Of a stretch of DNA of 64,000 nt, positions 23,224 through 31,792 are shown in pieces. Made by a program: the position numbers and the translations under genes. Source of the stretch: Kitagawia praeruptora (Eukaryota; Streptophyta; Magnoliopsida; Apiales; Apiaceae); NCBI GenBank assembly GCA_037693485.1, contig CM075348.1, positions 33,350,501 to 33,414,500 of the forward strand, given 5' to 3'. The stretch's first letter is position 1; the number at the start of each line of letters is the position of its first letter. Under the pieces are notes generated by a model. That model was not told the origin of the DNA. It worked only from the letters and a program-made list of their open reading frames with translations, and made no database searches.

Positions 23224-23955
23224 TTTCTACAAATAATGGAAACAGATGAGTGTAATTAATTACGCATTGCTTTGGAAAATTTTATGGGGATATTATTCAT
23301 TAATATCGGATATAGTTAATTTTATCATGTTACACATAATTCTAAGAGATCTTAAGGAGTTTATTAATATAAATTCTAATAGATTTTATCTTGTATAGAG
23401 TAACATTTTATGAATTAAATTGTTTTTTTTTAACAGTTACATTTCGTCAATCTATTAAAACAACGTCGATCTATTTAGGGGTAAATGTATCAAATCGATT
23501 TTCAACTAATCTTTTGACATTTTTTGGCTATATAAACATGTTTGTATATAAATACAAATACCAAATTCTAATATTCAGCTAATTGCTTTACAAAATCATG
23601 AGAATGCAATCATCAGATTCCGTTATTAATAGATTGATGGAATGCAAGGAGTTGTTAAAAGAATTAAAGAATAGTTTACTTTGTAAAGTGTTAAGTTTTA
23701 TGAAAGGGATAATTTAGTTTTAAAAAAAAAAAGAAAAAGAAATAGTTTGTACCATCAAAGCATAATTAATTTCTGAAAAAATGAATAGTGTTTATCAACT
23801 TAACTAAATTCAAAACCAATCAGTATTCAATAATTTGAAATTGATTATAATACTAACAATAATAATTTAGGGGAGAGATTAAAAATTACTACTATATATT
23901 AACTATACTAATTGCTGAAATATGTGATATGCATGGATGAGTTTAGGAATCTATA
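23224..23955. other. Intergenic, nothing recognised
   Basis: AT-rich sequence with only short reading frames, including a 63-codon one without supporting motifs. Confidence 0.55.
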
Positions 23956-25387
23956 TCTATATATTATAAATTGCTGGATAACCCTTTCCTCAGGTTCGGG
24001 ATCCATATTCAGGTTTGATAGATATCCATGACCCATTATAGTATTAAATTATATGCTTAGTTTTAGGTTCGGGATCCGTTTAAATTACCCATCCAGTTAT
24101 ATGATATGATCCATATTTTAAAATATATTGACCCGATATTATATAAAATACACATCATGACAAACGACTCTTGCCAAAAATTATTTCCTTGATAATACCA
24201 AAAATTTGGCAGTTGTTATTATTAATGCCAAATAATTGGTTGTAATTATAATGGGCCCGTCAGGGCCATCCAATTAAAACAATCTTGCCAAAAAAAATTT
24301 CCTTGACAAAAACAATCTTGCCAAAAAAAATTTCCTTGACAAAACACGAATTATTTTGTTTTCAAAAATTATTTCCATTCTAACAATTGTCAATTATAAT
24401 TATAATGGGCCCGCCAGCGCCATCCAATTAAAACATTCTTGCCAAATCCGTTTATATTACCCATCCATTTATATGATATGATCCATATTTTAAAATATAT
24501 TGACTCGATATTATATGAAATACCAGTGTTGTAAAAAGCGGGAATCGGACTTAATCGGTAGAGGCACTGTCAGGGATTAATCGGGGATTTAAGGATTAAT
24601 CGGAATGATTAATTGAATAATCGGATTATTAATCAGTTCGGTAACCCATGGAACAGGGATTAATCGGTGATTAATCGTGATTAATCACTGATTTTTAGAA
24701 CAGAGTGAAATACACATCATGACAAACCACTCTTGCCAAAAATTATTTCCTTGATATTACCAAAAAAATATTAACAAATGATTTTGATTGGTTATAATTA
24801 TTATGTGCCCGCCAGGACCATCCAATTAAAATATTTCAAAATGCCAAAATATTATTTCCTTCACAAAACACAAATTATTTTCTTAACATTCTTGCCAAAA
24901 ATTATTTCCTTCCACAAATTTTAAATTATTTTAATTTTTTTTTAATCCATATTCAGGTTTGATAGATATCCATGACCTATTATAGTAGTAAATATATGCT
25001 TAGGATTAGGTTATAGTGCGGTATAACTTTAATTTTTTTGATATTATGATTTAATTATTTTAATTTATTCTTTATATCTACTACTATTACATTCATGATA
25101 TAGTTGACATCACTAAAATAATGTTATAGTGTTCAATTTTTTGATGTTTTTAAAATAAATTAATATATTAATAATTTCTTATATTAATTGTAATTTAAAT
25201 TATCAAAACAAACTCATATTCTTTAAGAATTTAACATTTTAATTTATTAAAGTAGGCAACTTTTTAATACTACTACCAATTTTTTTTTCTATATTGTAAA
25301 ATTATATACTATAATTTAATAAAATTTAAAATAAATTTTATTTAAAATATGAACTCCCGTGTGCGCGAAGCACGGGCATTAAACTAG
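23956..25387 (+). mobile_element. Non-autonomous Helitron candidate (1.4 kb)
   Basis: It starts TCTATATATTATAAA after an A, and ends with a hairpin (25356-25376, stem CCCGTG/CACGGG) and ATTAAACTAG at 25387, followed by T. The interior repeats two blocks several times: one with GGTTCGGGATCC and one with CTTGCCAAAAATTATTTCC. No protein is encoded. A small hAT-type MITE is nested at 24524-24705. Confidence 0.65.
24524..24705. mobile_element. hAT-type MITE (182 bp) with 8-bp TSD and an empty-site copy nearby
   Basis: Ends CAGTGTTGTAAAAA and TTTTTAGAACAGAG are inverted repeats with two mismatches. The flanks are a perfect TGAAATAC duplication at 24516-24523 and 24706-24713. The parallel block at about 24138-24170 has the same flanking sequence (AAAATACACATCATGAC) uninterrupted. 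The interior repeats GATTAATCGG. Confidence 0.88.
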
Positions 25388-25663
25388 TTTAAGATAGTTA
25401 GTGATTCATGATAAAAGTGAAAATCAGGCCATTTTAATATAATAATTTGATGTAAAATTTGATCACCGTGGCACTATAGATAATATTAAAGAAAAAGGTA
25501 CGTATAAATTTGGAATTGGAAGGTGTAGATTGTAGAATTCCGAACAGAACACCTGGAGTGGGGTCACATGTTGCCATGTTGGTTAGAGGTGGAGATGTCC
25601 TAACAAATAAGGAAATGACACGTTGGAAAGTGTAAACTGAGGTGGTCTAATAATAATGGAGTA
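25388..25663. other. Intergenic, nothing recognised
   Basis: AT-rich spacer between the Helitron candidate and a Stowaway-like MITE. No feature is seen. Confidence 0.55.
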
Positions 25664-25922
25664 CTCCCTCTAGCTGTAAAATTTTTTCTCATTTCACTTG
25701 TACATGTTTGCCAACGCACATTTTTAATCGTTAATATCTTTAATTTTATATTAGTTTTAAATATAAAAACTTCACTGTATTAAAGTACTCATAAATACAA
25801 ATATAACAAGATCACTAATGATTATATTTGGTCTTATATATTAGATGTAAATTAGTAATTTGTTTCATATTATGAACAGTTCCGACATATCAAACGAGAA
25901 AAGTATATTGAAACGGAGGGAG
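25664..25922 (+). mobile_element. Stowaway-like MITE, family A, copy 1
   Basis: 259 bp, ending CTCCCTCTAGC and CGGAGGGAG and flanked by TA on both sides (25662-25663, 25923-25924). The body includes CGTTTGCCAACGCAC-type and ACATATCAAACGAGA-type words. A second copy follows in opposite orientation. Confidence 0.8.
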
Positions 25923-25970
25923 TAACAATTAAAAAGATCCTGAAACAGCAACTTGTTTCGATAATAAATA

Positions 25971-26229
25971 CTCCCTCCGTCTCAATATGCTTCTCTCGTT
26001 TGATATGTCGAGACTGTTCATAACATGAGACAAATTACTAATTTATGTCTAATCTATAAGACCAAATATAATCATGAATGATCTTGTTGGATTCGTATTT
26101 ATGAGTACTTTAATACAGTGAAGTTTTTATATTTAAAACTAATATAAAATTAAAGATATTAACGATTAAAAGTGTGTGTTGGCAAACGTGTCCAAGGGAA
26201 ATGAGAAAAGTTTTTAGAGACAGAGGGAG
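25971..26229 (-). mobile_element. Stowaway-like MITE, family A, copy 2 (inverted)
   Basis: 259 bp, CTCCCTCCGTCTC to AGAGGGAG, TA-flanked (25969-25970, 26230-26231). It is the reverse complement of the copy at 25664-25922, only 48 bp away, so the pair can fold into a stem of about 260 bp. Confidence 0.82.
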
Positions 26230-26817
26230 TAATGGATGAGATTGGTTGATACTTGATAGCCGCTTATGCTGAGTCAGAGCAGAGTCATATACACAAGGCT
26301 TCTCATATCGTTGTTACACTACAACCATATATATCCAGCGATAAGTTAAAAAATTTTATTTCCCGACACCAGGCCTTGACCTGGCAATCGCACCTCCGAA
26401 GACTTACTTCAAACCACATTTGCAATTCTTGAATTATACGGAGTACTTATTATCGGAAAAAAAATTGGTGTTCATTAAGAACTTCTAGAAATTATATATT
26501 GATAAGACCGACAGCATGAATCGCCAGGTTATTGGTTATATTTGTAGAACTTTTAGGGACCTCTAATAAAATTTTATAATATTTGTTGTCATATTAAAAT
26601 AATACATTTTATTTTTAATAACTTAAAAATATTAATAACATACAATTTTTAAAAAATGGTCAATTATTATAGCAAACTTCATTGGAGCACAATATCTTGA
26701 CACATTTCCAACAAGAATAGCTAAAATGGTTATCTAAAGTATTAGTATAAATTAATAGTTATGTAAAATTTACTCCACTTGTAAGGGATTGTACTACAAT
26801 TAATTTATTATAATGGA
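26230..26817. other. Intergenic, nothing recognised
   Basis: AT-rich spacer without open frames of note or transposon ends. Confidence 0.55.
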
Positions 26818-26827
26818 CTAATGGTTA

Positions 26828-27598
26828 CGGTGATGGTCCTAAATACCCACCTTCCAAAACATTTGGCCCGAAATACCCATATTCTGAATGGATGGCCCTA
26901 AATACCCACGGGACACGCATGTGGGAAAGGAGTATCCGGACACTCCTTTGACACATGTGTGTCCTTCACAAAATCAATTCTGCAGAATTTTGGCCAGCTA
27001 GGGATGCGCATGTTCAACATGCGTATCGTCAGTTACTGTTCATCTTCTCTAGCTCACGTCCGGCATCGTTTTTTCGGCCAAAAGTTTGGAACACTCATTC
27101 ACCACTTACCAGGACTCTTGCACTAGCATACGATATACCAAAACGATCGTCTCATCACCCTCTACATGCCTGTACAAGTAGTTTTCAATTTGGTTCGCCG
27201 GAAATAAAAGCCCCAAAACGAGCTCGATTTTCCGATTTCCTCCTATACGCCCCTGCGGGGCCAAATATCAACAATCTAGTATGAAAAAATGAAGAGGGAG
27301 CTGTGGGCATCGTTTTGATGTCCTCGGTTTTTGTGGAGGTGGCCGAAGGAGGTAGAACGAATAGAGGCGATTTTTGGGCGATTATTTGGTCGCCGGAGCT
27401 CTGGAGCTGTTTCTGTGATGACGTCATCTGACGTCATCACGCATCTTGCATATGCGTGACCTGTGATACGCATTCCAGGAATGCGTATCACAGGTCACGC
27501 ATGCAAGATGCGTGACCCGTCGGCATTTTGGGTCGCGCTTTCGGAAATCAGCATTTCAAGCCTTAAGTTCCCAAATCTAGACATTTTGGGCATTTTCT
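26828..27598 (-). mobile_element. Mutator-like non-autonomous element with a large palindrome
   Basis: A 771-bp block, notably GC-richer than its surroundings, is flanked by the 10-bp duplication CTAATGGTTA at 26818-26827 and 27599-27608. A 9-11 bp duplication points to the Mutator superfamily. Terminal inverted repeats are weak (left CGGTGATGGTCCTAAATAC against inverted right AGAAAATGCCCAAAATGTC). It holds a hairpin at about 26910-26962, two TGACGTCA palindromes (27419-27426, 27429-27436) and a near-perfect palindrome at 27437-27515. A second copy, opposite in orientation, lies at 50741-51352. The 109-codon frame at 26955-27284 has no recognisable domain. Confidence 0.65.
27437..27515. repeat. 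Near-perfect palindrome, about 40-nt arms with a 1-nt centre
   Basis: The left arm 27437-27476 and right arm 27478-27515 are reverse complements except for one 2-nt indel; the centre is 27477. The arms contain GCGTGACCTGTGATACGCAT. Two TGACGTCA sites abut it on the left. Confidence 0.92.
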
Positions 27599-27608
27599 CT
27601 AATGGTTA

Positions 27609-27943
27609 GCTATATTTCAAAAATAGTATTTTATTATTATTTATAAGTCTCAAATACATAAACCGTAAAATCTGATATTAACTGTTGCATATTCCAACTA
27701 TGTTTATCTAACAGGGTTATATAGAGTTAAGTGAGAGATGATGTGGCACAAAAATAAAAGATACGTAAAATTGATAAAGAATTGCTAAATATAAAGGATA
27801 TGTATCTGGATTTCTAAGATTTTGTATAACAGGTTGCTATTGTTGGAGGAGAAGATTCCTTCATATTATGTAAAATTTTCAGCCACATCAAATTTATAGC
27901 TACTAGAAAATGAGGGTTGGAGATGTTCAGGTTTAGCAAATTA
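27609..27943. other. Intergenic, nothing recognised
   Basis: AT-rich spacer up to the target-site duplication of the Sirevirus-type element. Confidence 0.55.
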
Positions 27944-27948
27944 TACAT

Positions 27949-29239
27949 TGTTAGTTACAGAGGCATGCCTGTATACATCTAATAACAAGCCTAATTGTTT
28001 GTAATGCTTTGCATTACTTACATGACCTCTTAACTGAGGGAACCTCTAGTTGTAGAGTTTCTGTTTGTATTGTACTTGTAATAGGCATCAAATCCTAGTT
28101 GTGTAACTGTACAAATAGAGTCTAGAATAATGCTTGAAAGAAGTTCCATGGTTCATGCCTCAAGCAAGGAGTTAAAGACTGCCAAATAATCACAGTTGGG
28201 ATTTGAAGAAATGAAGAATTTGCCTAAGTACCAATTCGAGAAGTATATTTGTCTATTCGAAAAGTCCAGCATTCGAGAAGTCAGAGATTCGATATCTCAA
28301 GACACTATTCGATATCTCTGAATACACTGTTCGATATCTCATTCGATATCTCAGGGATTCGATATGTCTACTACTCTATTCGAGAACTCAAGAAGTCAAC
28401 AAGTCAAGATGGTATTCGAGTTCTCAAAGAGTCAACAAGTCAAAGTTCCATTCGATATCTCAAAGACTCAGAAAGCTATTCGACAACTCGAGGATTCGAT
28501 AAGTCAAATGCTCTATTCGACAACTCAAGGAATCCTGACGGAAAAGAGCTATTCGAGAAGTGGTTCGATATGTCACTATAACAGTATTCGAGAACTCAGA
28601 GTTATCGATCAAGTCAATTCTAGTTCTCGAATCACTTACTTAGTCACTTCTCGAATACATTCTTGGAGACAAAATACTGAAGAAATTGTACAAGTCAGAA
28701 ACCTGCAACAAGCCAATGTACTTTATGGACCACAACCTGTAACGTGCTCTGGAAAGCCTACAAGGAAGCTTGGAGAGATATAGAAGAGACAAGGAGCTAA
28801 AGAAGTGGATCCAAACAGGCTTTGCAAAGTCAAATCTGTAACCGTTTGGACACTTACTCAAAAAGGATAGACAGACTAGAAAGTAATGTGTTTTAGCTAC
28901 CTTATTTGTAGTAAGCAGGCTGTATCCATGTTCTATAAGGACACAGCCTCACTTCATAACTTAGTAACTTTTGAGAGTCAAGTTTTTCATACACTGTAAG
29001 CTATATCTCTCTGAGAAAAACGAAGCTGAGAATACTACCATTTGTATTCACAGATTGTAGCAACCTTTATCTAATATACATTAGATTAAAGTGATATTGT
29101 GTCTTGTGTTGTTTATTTATCCGCACCTTAATTTCTGCACACACAGGCACTTATCTGCTACACAGACTCAATCCAAGAAAAGTTCAAGAATCCATTCACC
29201 CCCCCCTCTGTATTCTTTTACTGTGTTCAATACTCAACA
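27949..29239 (+). repeat. 5' LTR of element 1
   Basis: 1291 bp, from TGTTAGTTACAGAGGC to TACTCAACA, followed by a primer-binding site. About 28229-28662 is filled with TTCGA-core repeats. Seen differences from the 3' LTR include 28260 (A against G), a T/C change in GCCAATG(T/C)ACTTT and changes near the C run at about 29200. Confidence 0.95.
28229..28662 (+). repeat. Array of about 20 TTCGA-core repeats in the LTR
   Basis: Variants of a 12-mer recur every 10-35 nt: ATTCGATATCTC, ATTCGAGAACTC, ATTCGAGAAGTC, ATTCGACAACTC, ATTCGATAAGTC, ending with two inverted units (AGTTCTCGAAT, CTTCTCGAAT). The array is present in all four LTRs in the window, as far as each is visible. Sirevirus LTRs are known for dense conserved repeat motifs; the role here (binding sites, RNA pairing) is inferred. 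Frames reading through it (for example 110 codons from 28249) are translations of the repeat. Confidence 0.88.
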
Positions 29240-29241
29240 AG

Positions 29242-29253
29242 TGGTATCAGAGC
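29242..29253 (+). promoter_or_regulatory. Primer-binding site, initiator methionine tRNA
   Basis: TGGTATCAGAGC two bases after the 5' LTR is the standard plant copia primer-binding site, complementary to the 3' end of initiator tRNA-Met. The gag start codon is only 31 nt further on. Confidence 0.93.
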
Positions 29254-29284
29254 GGGCTGTTTATTCAAAAACAGAGAAACGATC

Positions 29285-31792
29285 ATGAGTTCGAATACAC
29301 CAAAGACTACAGGAACGGTGAAGGTCCCTAAGTTTGATAAAGAAAACTTCAACCTCTGGAAGATAAAGATGATGTTGTTCATCAAAGCCTCTCATCCCTT
29401 GTATCCTGAGATTCTCAAGAATGGTCCTTTTGTTCCACAACAAGAGATACCAGAGAAGACTGTTGGAACCATAACAATCCCTAGAGCTTATGAGGCCAAG
29501 GATCCATCAAAGTGGACAGAGTCAGAAAGGGAGAAGGTTGCTCTTGACAGCCACCTCATGTTGCTCATCATTGATTCCATGGATATGTCAATGTTTGCAA
29601 ACATTGCATCATGCACGTCTGCTAAAGAGATGTGGGATCACATTGAGGTGCTGTGTGAAGGGACTGATGAGGTTAAAGAAAATAGGAAACAGATATTGGT
29701 CACACAGTATGAAGCTTTCATGGCACAGCCCAAGGAAAGCATCACTGAGATGTTTGAAAGGTTTCACAAGCTAGTTACTGAGTTGCAGATGAATGGAAAG
29801 GTTTACAGCACCAAGGAGTTGAATATGAAATTTCTGTTGTCTTCACCAAATCATCTGGAGCAAAGAGTCATTTCCCTAAGAGAGAGAGATTTGAACAAAG
29901 TCACCTATGATGTACTCTATGGAGTCCTAAAGACTCATGAACTTGAGTTGCTTCAGAAGAGGGCTATCCAAGCAAACCAAGGTAGGATGATAAACACATC
30001 ATGTGCCTTGATTGTCAACAAATCCATCTTGGACCTAGAAGCATCTACAAGCCAACTAAGGATAGAGGAGGTGGCAGATGATGAAGAAACTGAAGCTGGG
30101 GTGAGTGAACCTGTTGAGGAAAAGGAGGAAGAAGAAGAGGAGTTTTACACTCTGGAAGAACTTGATGGGATGGAAAATACTTCATATGCTTTCATGGCCA
30201 GAAAATTTCCAAACATCAGATTTAAAAGAAATCAACCCTTCAAACCCAAAACTCAAAACCATTCAGCCAACAAGAACAAGGCACCTGTGAAACCAAACAG
30301 AAATAAGTTCAAAACCGGTTATGTGGATAGGTCATCTGTAAGGTGTTATAGATGCAATGACCTAGGGCATTTTGCCAGTGAATGCAAGAAGCCTAAAAAG
30401 AAGGATAGAGATTATCTTGAGCTAGAAGCTAAGTATGAGGCCCTTCTGAAAAAGCAGACACATGGTAAGGCCTACATAGCTGAAGGGAAGTGTTGGGATG
30501 ATTCTGAGAGTGATGAAGAGGAACAAGAATTCTGCAATTATGCCTTGATGGCCAACTCCAAGGATGACTCATCTTCATCTGATTCTCAGGTACCATCTCT
30601 CACTACTATAGACATGTCTGTTTCTGAATACAAATCCATGATTGAACAATTATCTGTTGAAATGTTTAATATTCATACTAGTATGACTGCTGCTAATGAG
30701 GAGATTGCTAAACTGTCTACTAGAAATGAAGTATTAACCAAAAAGAATGAGGAACTTGAGCTAACTGCTATGCAAGTAGAAAACCTTAAGAAAGAAGTTG
30801 AATATCTGGAGAACAAGGTTCTATGTGCTAGTCAAGTAGAGAAGGCTCTTAGGGATGAATTAGCTGAGAATGAATTCAAACTTAAAACTTTCAAGAAATC
30901 ATCTGGTTTAGTGCAATCCTACTGTGAGAAAATTGAAGCTAAACCTAAAGCAGCTATTGGACTTGACTATGACTCTCTCAAACAAAGGAAAGGCTATGCT
31001 ATCATCGAAGAGGACACAGCTGTTCATGGGAAAGTGCCTCAAATTTTGAGAAAAACTGTAAATCCAATTTTTAAGGAATCAACATTTGAAATTGATGAGG
31101 ATGCCTTACTCATCAAGCAAATGTTGAATGATGAGGATGAGGCACAATCTGGTGAACAGCAAGCATCCTCTAAGGGTGAGAGTGCCAAGTCAAAGACCAA
31201 GAAGCCAGTAGTTGATAGGCCAAGACCTAAGAAGTTTGTTAAGTTTGTATCAGCTGGGAAGAGTGAATCAGAAAAGGAAGTGACTAAAAAGAAACAGAAC
31301 AGAAATGGCAAGTTAGGGATTAACAAGGATAACAACTATGCTTATATGCCTAATGCCCCTAGGAAAACTTGTCAGAACTGTTTCAGTACCAACCATCTAA
31401 CTCATGCATGCAAGAAACCTGTTGGTAGTGTGTCTAAACCTTTCTATGATTGTTCTGTGCCTCTAAGACATAGAGATGCACCCTTCTGTGATAAATTTGA
31501 CTGTATGCCATGCAATATGAATGTTATGACTAGTTGTTTTAATTTAAGAAGACAGTTCATTGATGGTTGTATCAGTCACAATTCTCACACACACTACACA
31601 AGGTCAAAGTCTTCAAGTCCTCCTAAAGCTAGGAAGGTACCTTTGTCACCTAAGTCTGAAACCTCAGGTTCTAAGACTTCCAACAGTGACAAGAAGACTG
31701 ACACTAAGAAAGTTAACAAGCATGTTGTTTATGATAAAACTGTCTCTAAGTCACATGGACCCAAACTTGTTTGGGTACCAAAGGAAAAGTAA
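29285..31792 (+). CDS. gag: Gag polyprotein of Sirevirus-type element 1 (835 aa)
   Basis: Structural protein that packages the element RNA in cytoplasmic particles. The N-terminal part to about residue 230 is a copia-type capsid region of the UBN2 type (blocks FNLWKIKMMLF, WDHIEVLCEGTDEVKENRK, FHKLVTELQ). An acidic run EEKEEEEEE lies near residue 280. A CX2CX4HX4C zinc knuckle (CYRCNDLGHFASEC) is at about 353-366. A long heptad-like segment (about 450-560, for example LTKKNEELEL) predicts a coiled coil. A second CX2CX4HX4C knuckle (CQNCFSTNHLTHAC) lies at about 696-709. A basic Ser/Lys-rich tail ends WVPKEK. Gag ends at TAA 31790-31792; pol continues in the -1 frame. It is considerably longer than ordinary copia gags, as expected for Sireviruses. 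Confidence 0.93.
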   Translation: MSSNTPKTTGTVKVPKFDKENFNLWKIKMMLFIKASHPLYPEILKNGPFVPQQEIPEKTVGTITIPRAYEAKDPSKWTESEREKVALDSHLMLLIIDSMDMSMFANIASCTSAKEMWDHIEVLCEGTDEVKENRKQILVTQYEAFMAQPKESITEMFERFHKLVTELQMNGKVYSTKELNMKFLLSSPNHLEQRVISLRERDLNKVTYDVLYGVLKTHELELLQKRAIQANQGRMINTSCALIVNKSILDLEASTSQLRIEEVADDEETEAGVSEPVEEKEEEEEEFYTLEELDGMENTSYAFMARKFPNIRFKRNQPFKPKTQNHSANKNKAPVKPNRNKFKTGYVDRSSVRCYRCNDLGHFASECKKPKKKDRDYLELEAKYEALLKKQTHGKAYIAEGKCWDDSESDEEEQEFCNYALMANSKDDSSSSDSQVPSLTTIDMSVSEYKSMIEQLSVEMFNIHTSMTAANEEIAKLSTRNEVLTKKNEELELTAMQVENLKKEVEYLENKVLCASQVEKALRDELAENEFKLKTFKKSSGLVQSYCEKIEAKPKAAIGLDYDSLKQRKGYAIIEEDTAVHGKVPQILRKTVNPIFKESTFEIDEDALLIKQMLNDEDEAQSGEQQASSKGESAKSKTKKPVVDRPRPKKFVKFVSAGKSESEKEVTKKKQNRNGKLGINKDNNYAYMPNAPRKTCQNCFSTNHLTHACKKPVGSVSKPFYDCSVPLRHRDAPFCDKFDCMPCNMNVMTSCFNLRRQFIDGCISHNSHTHYTRSKSSSPPKARKVPLSPKSETSGSKTSNSDKKTDTKKVNKHVVYDKTVSKSHGPKLVWVPKEK

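Noticed and set aside
26955..27427. Overlapping frames of 109 and 80 codons in the Mutator-like element
   Set aside because: Frames are present on both strands of a GC-richer block, with no conserved motif and not maintained in the second copy.
28229..28662. Regularly repeated 12-mers resembling a CRISPR array
   Set aside because: The units are short, variable and irregularly spaced, sit in plant LTRs and lack spacers; a CRISPR reading is not tenable.
28249..28783. Frames of 110 and 139 codons in the LTR, repeated in every LTR
   Set aside because: They are translations of the TTCGA-core repeat array, with repetitive Ser/Arg/Gln content and no start or leader of their own.
31038..31335. Antisense frames inside gag, pol and ORF3 (for example 98, 112 and 103 codons)
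   Set aside because: They are antisense shadows of well-supported coding sequence and recur only because the elements are copies of each other.
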